A stretch of DNA of 17,825 nt from JBBECF01 sp040881945 (lineage in GTDB: Bacteria > Pseudomonadota > Alphaproteobacteria > Dongiales > Dongiaceae). The position numbers were made by a program, and so were the translations under genes. Of the stretch, positions 1 to 6,669 are shown piece by piece. The stretch is taken from NCBI GenBank assembly GCA_040881945.1, contig JBBECF010000144.1, forward strand, positions 1 through 17,825, written 5' to 3'. Numbering within the stretch: the first letter of the stretch is position 1; each line of letters starts with the position of its first letter. Under the pieces are notes generated by a model, which saw nothing but the letters and a program-made list of their open reading frames with translations, was not told the DNA's origin and made no database searches.

Positions 1-178
1 GATAGTGGAACTCGAATCCCGGCCGGTCCTCGAGCTCGGCCAGGCGCGCCTCCTTCAGCGCCACGTCGTAGTAGTCGTTCAGGTTATCGACGCCGACCAC
101 GCGCTCGCCGCGCGCCAGCAGCGCGGCCGCGACATGGAAACCGATGAACCCGGCGACGCCGGTGACGAGGACGGTCAT
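1..178 (-). CDS. NAD-dependent sugar-nucleotide epimerase, UDP-glucuronate 4-epimerase-like (N-terminal part only)
   Basis: Only the first 59 residues are visible; the rest lies beyond the left edge. The start is the ATG at 178-176, and the protein begins MTVLVTGVAGFIGFHVAAAL. This is a Rossmann-fold nucleotide-binding start of the short-chain dehydrogenase/epimerase class, with the glycine motif GxxGxxG at residues 7-13. The following VDNLNDYYDVALKEAR (about residues 30-45) is the signature seen in UDP-glucuronate 4-epimerases of the CapI/LpsL type, which convert UDP-glucuronate to UDP-galacturonate for surface polysaccharides. The catalytic Tyr-x3-Lys is off the window, so the exact substrate is inferred from the N-terminal motif alone. 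No convincing Shine-Dalgarno sequence precedes the ATG. The gene points away from the rest of the window and shares the 370-bp intergenic region with the oxidoreductase gene. Confidence 0.85.
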   Translation of the reverse strand, partial: MTVLVTGVAGFIGFHVAAALLARGERVVGVDNLNDYYDVALKEARLAELEDRPGFEFHY

Positions 179-294
179 GGCAGGGTGTGCCCGCAGTTTT
201 GGCGCTTCTACGTCCATATAGCGCGCCGCCGGCAATTCATCCACACCCCGAGCCAGCGCCCAGTGCTGCCGCATATGGGTGCTGCATGATTGCC

Positions 295-381
295 CTTGCG
301 TCCTTCGACAGGCTCAGGATGAGGAGAAATCTTCGTGGCATAAAGAAAAACCCTCATGCTGAGCCTGTCGAAGCACGCAAG
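295..381. repeat. Interspersed palindromic repeat, 30-bp arms
   Basis: The left arm (295-324) and right arm (352-381) are reverse complements at 28 of 30 positions, around a 27-bp AT-richer centre. The arm core is CTTCGACAGGCTCAG. Intergenic palindromes with this core are, from general knowledge, abundant and dispersed in many alphaproteobacterial genomes. RNA from either strand would fold into a long hairpin. No transposase gene is nearby. Copy number in this genome cannot be seen from one window. Confidence 0.85.
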
Positions 382-478
382 AACGTCGATCCAGGTCTCC
401 TTGGATGGCCGCAGACCGGTCAACCGCGATAGCCCCGCGCCCGCGCCCGAGGTCGATTGCGCCGAGATGCCCGGTCCA

Positions 479-497
479 CTAATTTGATCTTAACCAT
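479..497 (+). promoter_or_regulatory. Possible CtrA-type site (CTAA-N7-TTAACCAT)
   Basis: The sequence CTAA, seven bases, then TTAACCAT matches seven of eight fixed bases of the alphaproteobacterial CtrA consensus TTAA-N7-TTAA. The right half continues as TTAACCAT, the usual extended half-site. It lies about 50 bp before the oxidoreductase ATG, in a locally AT-rich patch of otherwise GC-rich DNA. A promoter role is plausible, but a single chance match cannot be excluded. Confidence 0.25.
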
Positions 498-499
498 TG

Positions 500-517
500 C
501 GGCGGGAAATCCCGCCG
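500..517 (+). other. GC hairpin in the leader of the oxidoreductase gene
   Basis: Bases 500-506 pair perfectly with 511-517 (seven G-C pairs) around an AAAT loop, with one further A-T pair possible inside the loop. The hairpin sits 18 bp before the Shine-Dalgarno sequence. It has no T-run after it, so it is more likely a 5' untranslated stem than a terminator. A role in translation or RNA stability is inference only. Confidence 0.5.
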
Positions 518-535
518 GTTGGCCGTATTGCTCTT

Positions 536-543
536 AGGGAGGG
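536..543 (+). promoter_or_regulatory. Ribosome binding site fixing the oxidoreductase start
   Basis: AGGGAGGG contains GGAGG at 538-542, six bases before the ATG at 549. This strongly favours ATG 549 over the in-frame TTG at 519, which has no comparable site and would place the Shine-Dalgarno inside the coding region. Confidence 0.8.
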
Positions 544-548
544 CCTGG

Positions 549-3500
549 ATGGCGCTGGCGGCCGTCACGCTCGACGACAAATACGAGCTCGAGTCGGGCC
601 GGGTCTTCCTGACCGGGACCCAGGCGCTGGTCCGCCTGCCGATGATGCAGCGCCAGCGCGACCGCGCCGCCGGCCTCGACACCGCCTGCTTCGTCACCGG
701 CTACCGCGGCTCGCCCCTGGGCGGGCTCGACCAGGCGATGTGGCGGGCGCGGCGCTTCCTCGACCGGAACCAGATCCGCTTCCAGCCGGGCGTCAACGAG
801 GACCTCGCGGCGACCGCCGTCTGGGGCAGCCAGCAGACCGGCCTGTTCAACGACGCCCGGCACGACGGCGTGTTCGCGATGTGGTACGGCAAGGGTCCCG
901 GCGTCGACCGCAGCGGCGACGTGCTGCGTCACGGCAACCTGGCGGGGTCGGCGAAACACGGCGGCGTGCTGCTGCTCGCGGGCGACGATCACACCTGCAA
1001 GTCGTCGACGACCGCGCACCAGACCGAATACGCCTTCATGGACGCCGGCATCCCGGTCCTGCATCCGGCCGGCGTGCAGGAATTCCTCGACCTCGGCCTC
1101 TACGGCTGGGCGATGTCGCGATTCTCCGGCTGCTGGGTCGCCTTCAAGACGGTCGCCGACACGGTCGACAGCTCGGCCTCGGTCCATGTCGATCCGCACC
1201 GCGTCGCGATCGCGACGACGCAGGATTTCGCGATGCCGGATGGCGGCCTCAACATCCGCTGGCCCGACCCGCCGCTCGCCCAGGAGATGCGGCTGCACAA
1301 GCACAAGCTCTACGCCGCGCTTGCCTTCGCCCGGGCCAACCGCCTCGATCGCGCCGTCATCGACGGCCCGAAGCGGCGCTTCGGCATCGTCACCTGCGGC
1401 AAGTCCTATCTCGACGTCCGCCAGGCGCTCGACGATCTCGGCATCGACGAAGCCTACGCGCGCGACATCGGCCTTAGCCTCTACAAGGTTGCGATGGTGT
1501 GGCCGCTGGAGCGCGACGGCGTCCGGCGCTTTGCCGAGGGCCTGGAGGAGATCCTGGTCGTCGAGGAGAAGCGCGCGCTGATCGAGAACCAGCTCAAGGA
1601 GCAGCTCTACAACTGGAACGAAAACGTGCGCCCGCGCGTGATCGGCAAGTTCGACGAGAGCGGCGAGTGGATCCTGCCCTCGGCCGACGAGCTGACCCCG
1701 GCGCGCATCGCCCGAATCATCGCCCGGCGCATCGCGCGCTTCCACACCAGCCCGACGATCGAGCAGCGCCTCGCCTTTCTCGACGCCAAGGAACGGGCGC
1801 TCGTCCGCCTCGAGCCGCAGATCAAGCGCGTGCCCTATTTCTGCTCCGGCTGCCCGCACAACAGCTCGACCCGGGTGCCCGAGGGCAGCCGGGCGCTGGC
1901 CGGCATCGGCTGCCACTACATGGTGCAGTGGATGGACCGCGCCACCGACACCTTCACCCAGATGGGCGGCGAAGGCGCGACCTGGATCGGCCAGGCGCCG
2001 TTCAGCACGACCCGGCACGTCTTCCAGAACATCGGCGACGGCACCTATTACCATTCCGGCCTGCTGGCGATCCGCGCCGCGGTCGCGGCCGGCGTCAACA
2101 TCACCTACAAGATCCTGTACAACGACGCCGTCGCCATGACCGGCGGCCAGCCGGTGGACGGGCCGCTCGACGTGGTCATGGTCGCGCAGCAGCTCCGCGC
2201 CGAGGGCGTCCGGCGCATCGAGGTGGTCAGCGACGAGCCGGAGAAATATCCGACCGGCGGCGGCTTTCCGCCCGGCGTCGGCGTGCATCACCGCGACCGG
2301 CTCGACCATATCCAGCGCGAGCTGCGCGAGATCGAAGGCGTCACCGCCATCGTCTACGATCAGACCTGCGCCGCCGAGAAGCGCCGGCGGCGCAAGCGCG
2401 GCCTGATGGCGGACCCGCCGAAGCGGGCCTTCATCAACGAGGCGGTGTGCGAGGGCTGCGGCGACTGCGGGGTGCAGTCGAACTGCCTGTCGATCGTGCC
2501 GGCGGAGACCGAATTCGGGCGCAAGCGCCAGATCGACCAGTCGTCCTGCAACAAGGACTTCTCCTGCATCAACGGCTTCTGCCCCAGCTTCGTCACCGTG
2601 CATGGCGGGTCCTTGCGCAGGCGCAAGGCGGCCGACCGCGTCGAAGCCGCCTTCGGCACGCCGCCGGACCCGGCCCTGCCGGCGACGGACCGGCCCTACG
2701 GCATCCTCATTACCGGGATCGGCGGCACCGGCGTCGTCACCATCGGAGCGCTGCTCGGCATGGCCGCCCACATCGAGGGCAAGGGCTGCGCCGTCCTCGA
2801 CATGACCGGCCTCGCCCAGAAGGGCGGCGCGGTGTTCAGCCACCTGCGCATCGCCGACCGGCCCGAGGACATCCATTCGGTGCGCCTCGCCGCCGGCGGC
2901 GCGCGCTTGCTGTTGGGCTGCGACATCCTGGTCGCCGGCGGCTTCGACGCGCTGGCCAAGGTGCAGCAGGGGACGACCTGGTCGATCGTCAACGCCCACG
3001 AGACCATGACCGGCGACTTCACGCACCTGCCCGACATGGAGTTTCCCGGCCTCGGGCTGCGCGAGGCCATCGTCGAGGCGACCGGGGCCGAGCGCAGCGA
3101 GTTCATCGACGCCACGCGCATCGCCACGGCGCTGCTCGGCGACGCGATCGCCGCCAATCTGTTCATGCTCGGCTATGCCTACCAGAAGGGCCTCGTCCCG
3201 GTCGCCGGCGCGGCGATCGAGCGGGCGATCGAGCTGAACGGCGTCGCCGTCGAAGGGAACCGCCGCGCCTTCCTGTGGGGCCGGCGCGCCGCCCACGACC
3301 GCGCGGCGGTCGAGGCGGCGGCACGGGCGGCGCAGCCCGAGCCCGCCGCCCACCGCCTGGCGACCGACTTCGACGAGGTTTTGGCGCGGCGCGTCGAGCA
3401 CCTCGTCGGCTACCAGGACGCCGCCTACGCCGCGCGCTACCGGGCGCTGGTCGAGCGCGTGCGCCGGATCGAGGCCGACCGCGCGCCGGGCTTCGCCGGC

Positions 3501-4025
3501 CTCGCCGAGGCGGTCGCGCGCTCGTACTTCAAGCTGCTCGCCTACAAGGACGAGTACGAGGTGGCCCGGCTCTACACCGACGGCGCCTTCCTCAAGCAGG
3601 TGGCGGAGCAGTTCGAAGGCGACTATCGGCTCGAGTTCCACCTGGCGCCGCCCTTGCTCGCCGAGCGCGATCCCGACACCGGGCATCTGAAGAAACGCGG
3701 CTACGGCCCGTGGTTGTTGACGGCGTTCAGGCTGCTCGCCCGCCTGAAGGGGCTGCGCGGCACGGCGTTCGACATCTTCGGCTACACGGCCGAGCGGCAG
3801 ACGGAACGCCGCCTGATCGCCGACTATGAGCGGGTGGTGGAGGAAATGCTCGCCGGCCTCGGCACCGACAACCACGGCCTGGCCGTCGAGATCGCCGCGA
3901 TCCCCGAGCACATCCGCGGCTTCGGCCACGTCAAGGCGGCCAGCCTCGAGGCGGCCAAGCGCCGCGAGGCCGAGTTGCTGGCCGCATTCCGCGCGCCGGC
4001 GCCGCGGCAAAGCGCGGCTGAATAG
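549..4025 (+). CDS. Fused indolepyruvate ferredoxin oxidoreductase (IorA-IorB)
   Basis: This 1158-aa cytoplasmic enzyme oxidatively decarboxylates aryl pyruvates such as indolepyruvate to aryl-acetyl-CoA using thiamine diphosphate and iron-sulfur clusters. Domains in order are: the pyrimidine-binding domain with TGYRGSPLGG (50-59); the thiamine diphosphate-binding region with CSGCPHN (432-438) and MGGEGATW further on; a cysteine-rich segment (634-678); the gamma-type oxidoreductase domain starting ITGIGGTGVV (721-730); and a C-terminal DUF6537 region from about 940 to the end. The length is normal for the single-chain proteobacterial form. The cysteines are spaced Cx2Cx2Cx5C (634, 637, 640, 646) then Cx5Cx4CP (667, 673, 678). 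This differs from two classical ferredoxin motifs but is what I expect of the fused family. The gene appears monocistronic: a 107-bp gap with a strong palindrome separates it from otsB. Confidence 0.93.
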   Translation: MALAAVTLDDKYELESGRVFLTGTQALVRLPMMQRQRDRAAGLDTACFVTGYRGSPLGGLDQAMWRARRFLDRNQIRFQPGVNEDLAATAVWGSQQTGLFNDARHDGVFAMWYGKGPGVDRSGDVLRHGNLAGSAKHGGVLLLAGDDHTCKSSTTAHQTEYAFMDAGIPVLHPAGVQEFLDLGLYGWAMSRFSGCWVAFKTVADTVDSSASVHVDPHRVAIATTQDFAMPDGGLNIRWPDPPLAQEMRLHKHKLYAALAFARANRLDRAVIDGPKRRFGIVTCGKSYLDVRQALDDLGIDEAYARDIGLSLYKVAMVWPLERDGVRRFAEGLEEILVVEEKRALIENQLKEQLYNWNENVRPRVIGKFDESGEWILPSADELTPARIARIIARRIARFHTSPTIEQRLAFLDAKERALVRLEPQIKRVPYFCSGCPHNSSTRVPEGSRALAGIGCHYMVQWMDRATDTFTQMGGEGATWIGQAPFSTTRHVFQNIGDGTYYHSGLLAIRAAVAAGVNITYKILYNDAVAMTGGQPVDGPLDVVMVAQQLRAEGVRRIEVVSDEPEKYPTGGGFPPGVGVHHRDRLDHIQRELREIEGVTAIVYDQTCAAEKRRRRKRGLMADPPKRAFINEAVCEGCGDCGVQSNCLSIVPAETEFGRKRQIDQSSCNKDFSCINGFCPSFVTVHGGSLRRRKAADRVEAAFGTPPDPALPATDRPYGILITGIGGTGVVTIGALLGMAAHIEGKGCAVLDMTGLAQKGGAVFSHLRIADRPEDIHSVRLAAGGARLLLGCDILVAGGFDALAKVQQGTTWSIVNAHETMTGDFTHLPDMEFPGLGLREAIVEATGAERSEFIDATRIATALLGDAIAANLFMLGYAYQKGLVPVAGAAIERAIELNGVAVEGNRRAFLWGRRAAHDRAAVEAAARAAQPEPAAHRLATDFDEVLARRVEHLVGYQDAAYAARYRALVERVRRIEADRAPGFAGLAEAVARSYFKLLAYKDEYEVARLYTDGAFLKQVAEQFEGDYRLEFHLAPPLLAERDPDTGHLKKRGYGPWLLTAFRLLARLKGLRGTAFDIFGYTAERQTERRLIADYERVVEEMLAGLGTDNHGLAVEIAAIPEHIRGFGHVKAASLEAAKRREAELLAAFRAPAPRQSAAE

Positions 4026-4055
4026 CCGCCTCGTCTCGACCTCTTTTGCGTCGCG

Positions 4056-4073
4056 GCGCGGCCCGGGCCGCGC
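4056..4073. other. Perfect 18-bp GC palindrome between the oxidoreductase gene and otsB
   Basis: GCGCGGCCCGGGCCGCGC is a perfect palindrome and would fold into a seven-pair stem with a CCGG loop. It lies 31 bp after the oxidoreductase stop codon. No T-run follows on either strand, so it does not fit a canonical factor-independent terminator. It could pause polymerase, protect the upstream 3' end, or bind a protein. Nothing more can be decided from sequence. Confidence 0.5.
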
Positions 4074-4132
4074 GTCGACCGGCGGCGCGCGGAGGGTTGT
4101 GCAGGCCGCCGCCACGGGCCATCTTGGAGGCA

Positions 4133-4879
4133 ATGCTGCAAGAGATGAATTTCGCCCTTCCCTGCCCGCGAGCGAACTGGGCACTATTCCTCGATCTGGA
4201 CGGCACGCTTCTCGACATCGCGCCGCACCCGGACGCCGTCATCGTGCCGGACGGCCTGCGCGAATCGCTCGCGGCGGCGCGCGCGGCGCTCGGCGGCGGG
4301 CTGGCCATCGTCAGCGGCCGCGCGCCGGCGGAGCTCGACCGTATCCTCGCGCCGCTTCGCCTGCCGGCGGCGGCCGAGCATGGCGCCTGGCTGCGCCGCG
4401 ACGACAATGATCCCTGGGACGCAACACCGCTGCCGGCGGTGCCGGCGGCCTGGCATGCGCATGTCGAGGCCGCGGCCGAGGGCCATCCCGGCGTGATCGT
4501 CGAGGTCAAGCCCCTGGGGCTGACCGTCCATCTGCGCCAAGCGCCCGATGCCCTGCCGCGGTTTCGCGCATTGCTGGCGAAGCTCGTGGCGGGCGCGCCC
4601 GATCGGTTCGTCCTGACCGACGCCAAGATGGGGCTCGAGGTTCGCCCGCGCGGCGCCGACAAGGGAACGGCGGTGCTGCGGCTGCTGGAGGCCGCGCCGT
4701 TCCGGGGGCGGATGCCCGTGTTCCTCGGCGACGACACGACCGACGAAGACGGGTTCGCCGTGGCGCGCAGGCTCGGGGGAATTGCCGTGCGCGTGGTCGA
4801 ACCGTCTACGAGCCCCGACCGCGTGCGGCAGTGGCTGCAGGCCCTGCCGGCCCGATTGACCGAGGCATCGGTGGCATGA
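4133..4879 (+). CDS. otsB: Trehalose-6-phosphate phosphatase
   Basis: This 248-aa HAD-superfamily phosphatase removes phosphate from trehalose 6-phosphate, the last step of the OtsA/OtsB route. HAD motif I is LDLDGTLL with nucleophile Asp21 and Asp23. SGR (61-63) is the family's motif II region. The Lys of DKGTAVLRLL is motif III, and GDDTTDEDGF (199-208) is motif IV with the metal-binding aspartates. The length is close to the E. coli enzyme (about 266 aa). The start is uncertain: ATG 4133 is only two bases after GGAGG (4126-4130), while the in-frame ATG at 4145 is 14 bases after it. The longer form is given. The stop codon overlaps the next start (ATGA at 4876-4879), which indicates translational coupling. 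Confidence 0.93.
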   Translation: MLQEMNFALPCPRANWALFLDLDGTLLDIAPHPDAVIVPDGLRESLAAARAALGGGLAIVSGRAPAELDRILAPLRLPAAAEHGAWLRRDDNDPWDATPLPAVPAAWHAHVEAAAEGHPGVIVEVKPLGLTVHLRQAPDALPRFRALLAKLVAGAPDRFVLTDAKMGLEVRPRGADKGTAVLRLLEAAPFRGRMPVFLGDDTTDEDGFAVARRLGGIAVRVVEPSTSPDRVRQWLQALPARLTEASVA

Positions 4880-6669
4880 GCCAACCCCTCGATCTTGCCG
4901 TGGTCGGCAATTCCACGATCGCGGCGCTGATCGACCCGCGCGGGCGGCATGTGTGGTGGTGCTTCCCGCGCCTGGACGGCGATCCCGTCTTCTGCGCACT
5001 GCTCGGCGGCGCGGCGCCGGAGACCGGGTTCATGGACGTGACGCTCGACGGCATGGCGGACAGCCGCCAGAGCTACATCCGGAATACCGCGGCGCTGGTG
5101 ACGGAGCTGACGGACGAACGCGGCAATCGGCTGCGAATCACGGACTTCGCGCCTCGCTTCCGCCGGTTCGGACGCATGTTCCGCCCGCCGATGCTGGTCC
5201 GCCGCGTTGAGCCGCTGGCAGGGCGCTGCCGAATCCGCGTCCGTATCCGACCGCGCTTCGACTGGGGCGGCACGGCCGCCGAATGCCGGATCGGCAGCCA
5301 CCATTTGCGCTACGTCACGCCCGGCGAGACGCTGCGTGTCAGCACCGATGCGCCGGTGTCGTTCGTCGCCGAGGAAGTGGCCTTCGTGCTCGAACGGCCC
5401 ATCCATCTCGTGCTCGGACCGGACGAGACGCTGCCGCAAGCGCCCGCCGACATGGCGCGCGATTACGAGGAGCAAACGGCCCGATTCTGGCAGGACTGGA
5501 CGCGCTTCCTGTCGGTGCCCTTCGAGTGGCAGGAGGCCGTGATCCGCGCAGCGATCACGCTCAAGCTGTCCAGCTTCGAGGATTCCGGCGGGGTCGTGGC
5601 GGCGCTGACGACCTCGATTCCCGAGGCGCCGAATTCCGGCCGCAATTGGGACTACCGATTCTGCTGGCTGCGCGATGCCTTCTTCACGGTGCTCGCGCTG
5701 AATCGGCTCGGCGCCACCCGCACGATGGAAGAATATGTCGGCTACTTGTTCAACGTCGTGATCACCGAGCCCGATGCGCCGCTCAGGCCGGTCTATCCGA
5801 TCGTTCCGGGGATGGCCATCGCGGAACGGCTGGCGCCGGCGCTGCCCGGCTATCTCGGCGACGGGCCCGTTCGCGTCGGCAATGCCGCCGCGGATCAAGT
5901 GCAAAACGACGTCTATGGCTCGGTCATCCTGGCGGCGGCGCAAATGTTCTACGACGAGCGGCTGCCCCGAGCCGCAAGCCTGGAGCTGTTTCGCCAGCTC
6001 GAAGGTGTGGGCCGCGTGGCGGAGCGGGTCGCGCTGACGCCCGACGCCAGCCTGTGGGAATACCGCGGCCGATCGAGCGTGCACACGTTCTCCGCCGCCA
6101 TGTGCGCGGCGGGGCTCCACCGGCTCTCGCGCATCGCCGCGCGGCTCGGACAAATCGACGATGCCGGGCGCTGGCAAGCCGCCGCCGACCGCATCCGGGC
6201 GGAAGTGCTGCGGCGGGCGTACCGCGACGACCTCGGCAGTTTCGTGGAGAGCCTGGACGGCGAGGGCATGGATGCGGCCCTGCTGCTGTTGCCGGAGATC
6301 GGCTTCATTTCGGCGACCGACCCGCGCTTCGTGGCGACCGTCGCCGCCGCCGAGCGCCGGCTGCGACGGAACGGATTGCTGCTGCGCTACGATCGGGCGG
6401 ACGATTTCGGCCCGCCGGAAACCGCCTTCACGGTCTGCACCTTCTGGTATGTGGACGCGCTCGCCGCCCTCGGCCGGCGCGACGAGGCGCGCGCCCTGTT
6501 CGAGCAGGTGCTGGCGCGACGCAACCATGTCGGGCTGCTGTCGGAGGACATCGACCCGCGGACGGGCCAGCTTTGGGGCAATTTTCCGCAGACCTATTCC
6601 TTGGTCGGCCTGATCCTGTCGGCCATGCGGCTCAGCCGCAGCTGGGAGGAAGGGTTTTGGCGCGACTGA
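4876..6669 (+). CDS. Glycoside hydrolase family 15 protein (glucoamylase or trehalase type)
   Basis: This 597-aa protein has the N-terminal beta-sandwich region (about 1-220) and C-terminal (alpha/alpha)6 barrel of GH15. The barrel shows RNWDYRFCWLRD (256-267), the conserved substrate-pocket segment; WEYRG (394-398), whose Glu395 is the likely general acid; and SEDIDP (556-561), whose Glu557 is the likely general base. GNFPQ (568-572) follows. No signal peptide is visible, so it is cytoplasmic. The family includes glucoamylases, dextran glucosidases and bacterial trehalases, and sequence alone does not decide. Its place between otsB and otsA suggests action on trehalose or a linked alpha-glucan. 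ATG 4876 is chosen because it gives the ATGA overlap with otsB. Asn codons are AAT in 8 of 12 cases, unlike neighbouring operons. Confidence 0.88.
   Translation: MSQPLDLAVVGNSTIAALIDPRGRHVWWCFPRLDGDPVFCALLGGAAPETGFMDVTLDGMADSRQSYIRNTAALVTELTDERGNRLRITDFAPRFRRFGRMFRPPMLVRRVEPLAGRCRIRVRIRPRFDWGGTAAECRIGSHHLRYVTPGETLRVSTDAPVSFVAEEVAFVLERPIHLVLGPDETLPQAPADMARDYEEQTARFWQDWTRFLSVPFEWQEAVIRAAITLKLSSFEDSGGVVAALTTSIPEAPNSGRNWDYRFCWLRDAFFTVLALNRLGATRTMEEYVGYLFNVVITEPDAPLRPVYPIVPGMAIAERLAPALPGYLGDGPVRVGNAAADQVQNDVYGSVILAAAQMFYDERLPRAASLELFRQLEGVGRVAERVALTPDASLWEYRGRSSVHTFSAAMCAAGLHRLSRIAARLGQIDDAGRWQAAADRIRAEVLRRAYRDDLGSFVESLDGEGMDAALLLLPEIGFISATDPRFVATVAAAERRLRRNGLLLRYDRADDFGPPETAFTVCTFWYVDALAALGRRDEARALFEQVLARRNHVGLLSEDIDPRTGQLWGNFPQTYSLVGLILSAMRLSRSWEEGFWRD
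6645..6649 (+). promoter_or_regulatory. Ribosome binding site supporting a TTG start for otsA
   Basis: GGAGG lies seven bases before TTG 6657, inside the 3' end of the GH15 gene. No ATG or GTG lies between the site and the conserved SYRVP segment of OtsA, so TTG is the best start. Confidence 0.75.

Larger units (their letters stand above)
179..548. other. Intergenic region between divergent genes, no protein gene supported
   Basis: This 370-bp stretch separates the divergent epimerase and oxidoreductase genes. It holds a long palindromic repeat (295-381), a possible CtrA-type site (479-497) and a GC hairpin (500-517) in the leader of the oxidoreductase gene. Short open frames run through it on both strands, but they translate the palindrome (HPEPVEGRK-like peptides) and have no ribosome binding site or family resemblance. 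They are not called as genes. Both flanking genes presumably have their promoters here, but no strong -35/-10 pair was recognised. Confidence 0.7.

Noticed and set aside
187..432. Short open frames on both strands in the first intergenic region
   Set aside because: They translate the palindromic repeat into HPEPVEGRK-type peptides, a known source of spurious gene calls.
4056..4073. Factor-independent terminator after the oxidoreductase gene
   Set aside because: The stem is strong, but no T-run follows on either strand. The same objection applies to the stems at 500-517, 8484-8500, 11392-11420 and 15613-15624.
534..4184. A 1216-codon open frame on the minus strand opposite the oxidoreductase
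   Set aside because: It is a by-product of high GC and strong third-position bias in the opposite gene. The translation is low-complexity Ala/Arg/Gly-rich, with no recognisable domain, and the plus-strand gene is certain.
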